The translations under genes were made by a program, and so were the position numbers. The notes beneath the pieces are model-generated. The model was not told where the DNA came from and did not search any database. It saw only the letters and a list, made by a program, of their open reading frames with translations. Shown here one piece after another: positions 57,405 through 64,000 of a stretch of DNA of 64,000 bases (positions are counted from its first letter, which is position 1; each line of letters opens with the position of its first letter). The stretch is taken from NCBI GenBank assembly GCA_963556695.1, contig CAUWAG010000020.1, forward strand, positions 5,766,001-5,830,000. Direction: 5' to 3'. The DNA is from Anthostomella pinea. Taxonomy: Eukaryota > Ascomycota > Sordariomycetes > Xylariales > Xylariaceae.

Positions 57405-58982
57405 ATGGCACCCCTTCACGATAGGCCCCCAAATACGCCAGTGGCCGTCCCAAAGACGACTACTGGCGGCGTGCTCAAATCCCCGGTCCCTAAAAGAACA
57501 TATGGCCCGGCAACCCCAAGCAAGCTCCGCCAGGCACTGCTCGACGACATCAACAGCAGCCCGTCACAAGTCTCTGAGGCTGACTTCACCATTGTTTCCC
57601 CTCTGAAAGGAAAATCCCGAAATATTAATACTAGCAGCATCATTGATATGGAAGTACCTCAATCAAACGAAATCTCTACAGACCAAGCCATTGGAGGCGA
57701 TACAGGGAACAAGGTCTCTTCCTCAAAGTGCCAGGACCAAGTAGCCAAAATACTGGCTAAAGACAAGCATCTCTATGAAGCCAGGATGACAATGTTTCAA
57801 GAGTGTGCTGCAGCAGTCGATAAGACACTGGAAAAAGCTGGAACCGAACTATACTCTCATGCCAAGGAGTTCAGCGCTTTCTTCTCCAAATGCCTGAACG
57901 AGTGGCTGGAAACCCGAGATCTGCCCAAAAGAAAGACCACTCCTGGCGGGATAGGGATAGGGAAGCCCACCATGACCTTCGCCCAAGCTGTCTCCTCTGG
58001 CCAACGACAGCATCCATGGACAGTCAACACTACCATGAAGAAAACACAGCCTGGCGCCCTCATCACTGCCAACCAACTGAAGAAGAAGCAGGATGATCTC
58101 CGGGTCTTTGTCCGCATGGATAATAGCCACCTAGAGCCTTATGGAATCAAGTCTACACTGAACAGAAGACTTAAGCTCCACCCTCAGGAGCTTAGAGAAG
58201 TGACACGATGTCCTTCTGGTTTTACCTTACACCCAAGGGACAAGCCAACTCAGGCTAAGCTTCTGGCTTTCCAAGAAGAAATTGCCGACATTCTCAAGGC
58301 ACAAAAGATTGAGACCCACACAGTCTGGCATCATTACAAGGTCAATGGATGCCCAAGAAAGGTCATCAGTGCAGAAGGGTTCACAATCGATATTACTGAC
58401 ACTGTTGTTGCCGATGAAGTTGAAGCCCAAACAGGCGACAGACCTCTGAGGTGCATACTCTCAAAGAACACGATTGATTCTGATCCAGAAACTACATGGA
58501 TAATCTCTCTGCCCAGTGCAGCAAGGAAACCATTCACGCTTTTTGCCCACTCAATGACCTCAAGGCATATTCAACACACCCCCAAGGTTCACCAGTGTGC
58601 AAGCTGCTTCAGATACCATGGTAGGAATTACCGATGCGAAAAGCAAGTATGTGCACACTGCGCCAACACAGTACACCAGGGAGAGTGCAAAAAACCAATC
58701 CCAAAGTGTGTCAACTGCAAAGGACCTCATGCTGCCAACTTCGACAAATGCCCTGCCCGCCCCAAGGTTGTGAAAGGTACCATCCATAAGCACACATGGG
58801 AGCAAATCCAGGAAATAAGGCTAGCCGGAGAAAGAGCCAGATCCAAGGCCTTCAACGAAGCAGGCAGAAACCAAGCTAGGTCAACACCTAGCAATAATAA
58901 CAAAGACACCACAATGCAAATCGACACAACAGATACAACTCATCCCAGAGATGCCGATACCATTGTTGTCAGTCAATGTTAG
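57405..58982 (+). CDS. LINE ORF1 (gag-like, CCHC zinc knuckles)
   Basis: Uninterrupted 525-codon frame. The N-terminus is basic and proline-rich (MAPLHDRPPNTPVAVPK). The middle is helical and Lys/Glu-rich (VAKILAKDKHLYEARMTMFQ). The C-terminal zinc-knuckle cluster reads CASCFRYHGRNYRC, CAHCANTVHQGEC and CVNCKGPHAANFDKC, as in RNA-binding ORF1 proteins of LINEs. After the knuckles come a basic segment and a Thr/Asp-rich tail. It ends SQC-stop, overlapping the ORF2 start codon by the heptamer ATGTTAG, which suggests termination-reinitiation for ORF2 translation. The product would package element RNA in the cytoplasm. Confidence 0.92.
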   Translation: MAPLHDRPPNTPVAVPKTTTGGVLKSPVPKRTYGPATPSKLRQALLDDINSSPSQVSEADFTIVSPLKGKSRNINTSSIIDMEVPQSNEISTDQAIGGDTGNKVSSSKCQDQVAKILAKDKHLYEARMTMFQECAAAVDKTLEKAGTELYSHAKEFSAFFSKCLNEWLETRDLPKRKTTPGGIGIGKPTMTFAQAVSSGQRQHPWTVNTTMKKTQPGALITANQLKKKQDDLRVFVRMDNSHLEPYGIKSTLNRRLKLHPQELREVTRCPSGFTLHPRDKPTQAKLLAFQEEIADILKAQKIETHTVWHHYKVNGCPRKVISAEGFTIDITDTVVADEVEAQTGDRPLRCILSKNTIDSDPETTWIISLPSAARKPFTLFAHSMTSRHIQHTPKVHQCASCFRYHGRNYRCEKQVCAHCANTVHQGECKKPIPKCVNCKGPHAANFDKCPARPKVVKGTIHKHTWEQIQEIRLAGERARSKAFNEAGRNQARSTPSNNNKDTTMQIDTTDTTHPRDADTIVVSQC

Positions 58983-61900
58983 GTACATCAAACGAAACAC
59001 ATCGACACGGGCATCTAGTCATCCATTCTGTGAATACAGCAGGGGGACAAAAGAGTGCAGGCCCTACAGAGTTAGCCATCAACCTGGCTGACTACAAAGG
59101 AGAACAAGCAGACATCATTCTGATGCAAGAGCCCTGGGTTGGCATACTACTAGGCAGGAGAATGGGAGTAAAGACACACCCCAATTATAATATATACTCC
59201 CCAGTGGATTCCTGGGACAGCGACAGTACACAGCCCAGATCTCTCATCTATGTGAGAAAACACCTTTAAGTGGATCAATTTCGGCCCTATGCTACACGAG
59301 ACATCACCTGGGTCAAGGTACATGGCATCACATTTGCCAGTGTCTACCGGCCATGTGACAACCCACAGGAAGTGGATGATATTCTGGAAGTATGGACTCC
59401 ACCTTTTGGCTGCGTTATAGCTGGAGATTTCAATGCTGGCGACACATCCTGGGACTCAAGCAATCCAGGATATCATGGTGGTACTATACTTGCACAAACT
59501 ATGGCAGACCACGGACTGGATCTGATTTCTGAACCAGATGTCCCGACACATGATGACGGAAATGTACTAGATCTGGTGTTCTCTGATGTCCCCATGGCTG
59601 AAGCCTCAGTCAATGATGCACTTCAGTGCACCTCAGATCATGAGACATTACGAATAGTCATTCCAATCCAGGGAGATCTGGACCGAGTACCCAAGGCCAA
59701 TCATTGGATAGTACCGGACGATAAACTACAGGAGCTGGCAGATAATGTCCAAACCAGGATTCATGAACTCCCCCGGCTGGGTGTATCCCCTGGCCAGGTG
59801 GACACCTTTACACAAAGCCTGATCAACATGATCCAAGGCTGTATCAGGACAGTGGGCAAGAGGCCCCGTCAATCTAGGCCCACTGCTTGGTGGAATGATG
59901 ACTGCAAAGCAGCTGTTCAGACATACAGGGCCCTTTCCAAACAGACTACAAGCCAAGAAGGACGGAATTCAGCCCGACGAGAATTTCGCGGCGTGGTTCG
60001 GAAAGCTAGGAGAGAGTACTGGCAGACTCTAATCAATTCAGCAACTGAGCCAAAGGACCTATACAGAATCGTCTCTTGGCACAAGTTATCAGCAGGATTG
60101 CGTTCCCCTCCAATCATCATAGGAGACCAAATATTCGAGTCACAAGAGAGCAAGGCAAATGCATTACGCTCAGCCACGCTTGAACGAAGTACCTCAGACA
60201 ACGATATCATCGACCCCTGGTCCGCTCAGATCGTACAACCCAAGCCACACATCCCCCTTGAATACCACGTCGGACTGGAAGAGGCTGAAGGGTGCACTTT
60301 AGGAACCAAGAGCAACTCCCCGGGAGTAGATACCCTCACAGTACGGATTCTGAAAGCTTGCTGGCCAGTCATTGGTGAACATATCAGAGCCCTTTTCCAG
60401 ACCTGCCTACTGATTGGACACCACCCTAAACCATTCAAAGTAGCTGAGGTGGTGATGATCCCAAAACCAGGAAAGAAAGACTACTCCAATCCCAGGGCCT
60501 ACAGACCAATATCGCTACTGTCATGTCTTGGCAAGGGCCTAGAACGACTCATTGCGAAAAGAATTACCTGGTTTGTTGTCAAACTTGGAATTCTAGCCCC
60601 ACAACATTTTGGAGCTCTACCAAAGCGCTCTGCCACTGACCTGGTAGCTGCACTCATACACGATATTGAGCAGGCCCTTGACCAAGGCCTCGTTGCAACG
60701 GTAGTCACATCAGATGTGAAAGGGGCCTTTGATGCTGCCCTAATGGGACGGCTGGTGGTTCGCATGAGAGAACAGGGCTGGCCAGGCTTTCTCATAAGAT
60801 GGGTCCAGTCGTTCATGTCCGAGCGGTCCGCAAGAGTTCGGTTTGAAGGTACTGTGACCGATATAAAAGCTCTCACTTGTGGGCTCCCACAAGGCTCACC
60901 AGTCTCTCCAATCCTCTACATGCTGTATACAGAGCCAATCTGTGCCCGACTTGGCATGAAAAGAAGACGCTTTGGATATGCAGATGATCTAGCAACACTC
61001 TGCATTGGAAAGAACCTTAAAGAAACAGCTGCAGAGGCTTCTGAAAACCTTCATTTGCTCAACCAATGGGGACATAACAATGCTATTGAATTTGATCCCG
61101 ACAAAACCGAGATTATGCACTTCTCACGGAAAAAGAACTCAGACAATCCCCCAGTTTGCCACGGAACAATGAACAAAACAGCTAAGCATTCCATGCGATG
61201 GCTAGGTGTCCTTCTGGATAGGAAACTAAACTTCAAAGACCATGTTTCTCACTGGGCCAAGAAAGCTAGTAGGGTAGCAAATCACCTTCGAGGACTATGC
61301 AACACAGTCAAAGGACTTCCAGTAAAGTCAACCAAGAGGGCTGTGAAAGCTTGTGTTATTCCTATTCTCACACATGGCCTGGAGGCCTGGTACCCAGGAA
61401 TCGAGAAAACTGGGAGCTTAGGTGAGACATCAGCATGTCGCATTAAGGGGCTTCTTGGAACAATAGATGCCGTACTACGAACGGCGATCAGGGCTATCTT
61501 GCCAGTCTGGAAAACACACCCTGGACATATCTTACACTTTGAATCGCAGATTCCCCCAGCAGGAGTTCTTGCAGAGTCAATAAGACGACGTCACGGCCTC
61601 CGACTAGGACGAATAGATCAGAGACACCCTCTGGTTGGCAGGCTCCAAATACAAGCTCGCAAGGATCCAACAAGGCTACAAAGAAGCTTCCAGCTAGTCC
61701 CTGACTTCCAGAGACCAATACTTACCAGGCCATCATGGAGGAAGCGCCCAATCCGCAAAGACAAAGACAAAGAAACAGAGCTCTTCAAGCAATGGTTACA
61801 AGAGAGAAACGTGAACACTGACCTTGTCATCTACTCAGATGGATCACAGTTGGATGACCAAGGCACAATCCGCACTGGATGGGGTTATACCATCAGGAAA

Positions 61901-62668
61901 GGCGGCACTACACAAGAAGTATACCGGGGAAGGGGCAGACTTCTACAAGCAGAAGTAGTAGATGCTGAAGTCCATGGTGCTCTCCAAGGTCTTGCAGCAG
62001 CCAGGGCAATTGGACACGGAAAACAGCTATATGTCTGCCTGGACAACACGTCAGTGGTAGATGGGCTCAATGGGACTCCACCCGAGACATCACAAAACAT
62101 TTTTCTACGATTTCAAGAACTTGCCACAGCACACACTCCTGGAGTGACCGTCAAATGGATTCCTGGACACAGAGATATTGATGGCAACGAAGCTGCCGAC
62201 ACACTAGCAAAAGAGGGTGCCATGCTGGAAACAGACACAACAAATCTTCCTACAATCTCTTGGGTCAAGAGAGATCTCAAAAGACAGGGCAAGAAAGAGT
62301 TCAACCAATGGTGGAAAGACCAATCAGAATCTAGGTATCAAGAAGTATACTCACATGCAGTAACTGAAAGAGACCTTATATCTTTTAAGAGGAGTACTTT
62401 ACACAGACTTCTAGCGGCCAGATCTGGACATGGCGACTTTGCCAGATACCATGAACGCTTTGGGCACACAGATTCAAATGATCACTGCAGCTGTGGTGAG
62501 AAGAAAACACCACAACACATTTTCTTTTGTAAGAGGCTGGGGAAAAATCGGCTACTGCCTAGGCATTCGCCTAGGGCAGCTTGTTTACAATACTTAGGGG
62601 AGAGGAGCACAGAATGGGCAAAATTCGTGGAGAAGAGCAAGTTCTTTTCAACAATCTGCCCCCGATAG
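58976..62668 (+). CDS. LINE ORF2: endonuclease, reverse transcriptase, RNase H, with one internal UAA
   Basis: One frame of about 1230 codons, broken only by TAA at 59267-59269 (codon 98). Before it lie the apurinic-type endonuclease start and its catalytic glutamate motif (LMQEPWV). After it lie AGDFNAGDTSW and SDHETL of the same endonuclease, the reverse transcriptase (TSDVKGAFDAAL, LPQGSPVSPILYML, FGYADDLAT), RNase H (YSDGSQLDD, DAEVHGAL, LDNTSVVDGL, GNEAADTLAK) and a C-terminal CSCGEKKTPQHIFFC knuckle. From the second codon after the stop the frame is open for 1132 codons. The stop separates endonuclease residues needed together, so ORF2 needs readthrough or is dead. The same stop is in copy 1. 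No other defect is visible. Confidence 0.9.
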
Positions 62669-62868
62669 ATAGCCTTCCTTGAAGGACCAGATGGATGACC
62701 CCAAGGTCATACCGCCGCAACAACGGGGATGGGCCCGTGAGCGGGACTGACTGTACTTATTATCTTGAGACCTCCACAACCCTGCGATGCAGAGGCTCTG
62801 GGAGGCGTGGTTTGCACTACTGAGGAGCTACCCCCACGTTAAATACAAAACAAACAAACAAACAAACA

Positions 62869-63509
62869 TTTCCGAGAGATCCATGGTTTGTTCCAGAAAT
62901 CGCGTGGGTCCGTTTGGTAGGGGGGCATCTTGCTTGCTCGTGAATAAGAATAGTAAGCTTGCGTATTGGAGCGATGTCTGCCGAGAAACCCATTGCTCTT
63001 CAGCTCGAGGGGCGGGCCTCGGGTGTTGCTTATTATACACGGCTGGTTCGCTGGCGTTGGTTAGAGAGCTGGTTCTGAGTACTACCAACTGATACTCAGA
63101 ACAGGCGAGCTTCGCGTCAGTCATGTTCCAACCTCTTTGTCTGTTTTGTGTTGGTGGTGGTTGTGTTGCCCGTTAGGGATGAGTAATGCTCGGTTGGTGA
63201 ATGTCGGGCCGCACAACCAACAAACACATTCCTGACCAGTGCCAAACGAGACCACATCACCAGCAACTGAGAGGTTTGAGTGAACAATAAAGCTCTCATC
63301 CCTACCCAACATGCATGCAGGTGTCGTTTCCGTCTTCTCGTCCCACCGGATTCCGCCACGCCCCCCGGTGCGTGACAGGATGCATTGCCATCTGCACCAG
63401 CAGTGAGTAAGATCCCACGGGAAGGTGCATCAGTGTCAAGTGGTAGAGATACTGCGATCTATCTTCAGGTTTTCAGGGCTGCTGGATGTTGCTATGGGTG
63501 GCAGGTAAG
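62869..63509. other. Intergenic after LINE copy 2
   Basis: No recognised gene or repeat in 0.64 kb. The sequence directly after the LINE tail matches neither copia relic in the window. Confidence 0.35.
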
Positions 63510-64000
63510 TTATCGCCGTATAATTTGTATAACCTCTCTCTTCCACACGTGAATGGTTGTCTCCACGCCCGTGCCATCCGAGAAGACAAACTTCCTAGCA
63601 TCCCTTTCGTCATCTATCTCCAGTTCGTCCACTATGTCCCGGATCTCACCAATCCAGCGCGCAGGATCATGCACTCTCGTGATGGGGCTCCCCAAGGCGT
63701 CAACCTCATGGAACAGCGTACTTTCAATCACCCTATTACCATCATGTGCCTCGACCACGCGACCGTGCGATTCACACCAAGTCATGCCCTGGAAAAGTAT
63801 ACGCCGACTCATTATGTGGCATCCCTTCAGGTCGGCCTCCGAAACTCCCGCGCTAGACCTGTGATTGAAACTTGCCACAGCCAGGCGCAAGGAATCCTGT
63901 GGTGTTTTGCTTGGCCATATTGCTGCAAAGAAATGGCGGATGTCGCCGCACTCGACGAGAGGCAAGTCACGTGGGGTGAGGATGTACTGCCGAGTCACTG
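63510..64000 (-). CDS. Unidentified protein, C-terminal part (runs off the window)
   Basis: A minus-strand frame of over 160 codons is open from the right edge to a stop at 63510-63512. It has ordinary coding character: LVECGDIRHFFAAIWPSKT, MTWCESHGRVVEAHDGNRVI, ARWIGEIRDIVDELEIDDERDAR, then VETTIHVWKREVIQIIRR. There is no ATG at the edge, so the N-terminus lies outside. I recognise no family or catalytic motif. Codon choice and lack of stops support a real exon, but introns cannot be excluded. Confidence 0.5.
   Translation of the reverse strand, partial: VTRQYILTPRDLPLVECGDIRHFFAAIWPSKTPQDSLRLAVASFNHRSSAGVSEADLKGCHIMSRRILFQGMTWCESHGRVVEAHDGNRVIESTLFHEVDALGSPITRVHDPARWIGEIRDIVDELEIDDERDARKFVFSDGTGVETTIHVWKREVIQIIRR

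Larger units (their letters stand above)
57254..62868 (+). mobile_element. Tad1-type LINE, copy 2 (nearly intact)
   Basis: A 5.6-kb non-LTR retrotransposon: a leader with an AC run and the sequence CTTGGCGCCCCGCTGTTAGG, ORF1, overlapping ORF2, about 200 nt of 3' untranslated sequence, and an AAAC-repeat tail (four to five units). It is collinear with copy 1. It starts inside a copia RNase H relic on its left, but the sequence after the tail is not the continuation of copia, and I found no target-site duplication. A deletion or rearrangement at the right side is therefore likely. Confidence 0.93.

Noticed and set aside
62828..63124. Minus-strand frame after LINE copy 2, considered as continuation of the copia RNase H
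   Set aside because: The peptide does not match copia RNase H motifs and part of it is the antisense of the LINE tail.

Overview
The window comes from a filamentous ascomycete nuclear genome (Pezizomycotina, most likely a Sordariomycete). The evidence is short 49-104 nt GT-AG introns with CTAAC-type branch sites, fungal-specific gene families (Clr2, ArAE/FUSC transporter, Tad1-type LINE, Fot1/pogo, Ty1/copia) and a strong repeat-induced point mutation (RIP) signature in repeats. No organism name can be given from the sequence alone.

Layout. 1-3.5 kb holds two damaged genes that look like secondary-metabolism leftovers: an O-methyltransferase with a one-base frameshift that runs off the left edge, and a zinc-type oxidoreductase/enoyl reductase with one in-frame stop. 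3.5-17.5 kb is gene-poor; the one solid gene is a 332-residue protein with three six-cysteine zinc-binding units (8.2-9.3 kb). 17.5-21 kb is a compact housekeeping block: D-amino-acid oxidase, ALG3 mannosyltransferase and an EIF1AD-like protein, the last two convergent with 21 nt between stop codons.

21.7-41.3 kb is repeat-dominated. It holds a degenerate Tad1-type LINE with a 13-bp target-site duplication, a convergent pair of fungal orphan-family genes (one a pseudogene, one apparently cut at its 5' end), and a 9-kb AT-rich block. That block is a RIP-mutated Ty1/copia element carrying later insertions: a Fot1/pogo DNA transposon and several short normal-composition islands (solo LTRs, a possible SINE).

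41.7-55.4 kb returns to genes: Clr2-like silencing factor, AP-2 sigma, a CCHC zinc-knuckle protein with a GC-AG intron, IST1 with a C-terminal MIM1 motif, and a large FUSC/ArAE membrane protein whose last intron seems to have lost its splice donor. 55.6-62.9 kb is a second repeat cluster: Fot1 fragment, copia gag fragment, a reversed copia 3' end with a nested 184-bp solo LTR, then a nearly intact second copy of the LINE. The last 0.5 kb holds a partial unidentified gene on the minus strand.

The most informative signals are (i) a UAA inside the endonuclease domain of ORF2 shared by both LINE copies although the rest of ORF2 in copy 2 is open for 1132 codons; (ii) three copies of one 173-bp copia LTR, one heavily RIP-mutated, one near-pristine at the edge of the same AT block, one split by a solo LTR with a 5-bp duplication; (iii) normal-composition islands shorter than about 400 bp inside RIP-saturated DNA; and (iv) several recent-looking lesions in host genes. 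No CRISPR array, rRNA or convincing tRNA gene was found. No complete new defence or biosynthetic system is evident.
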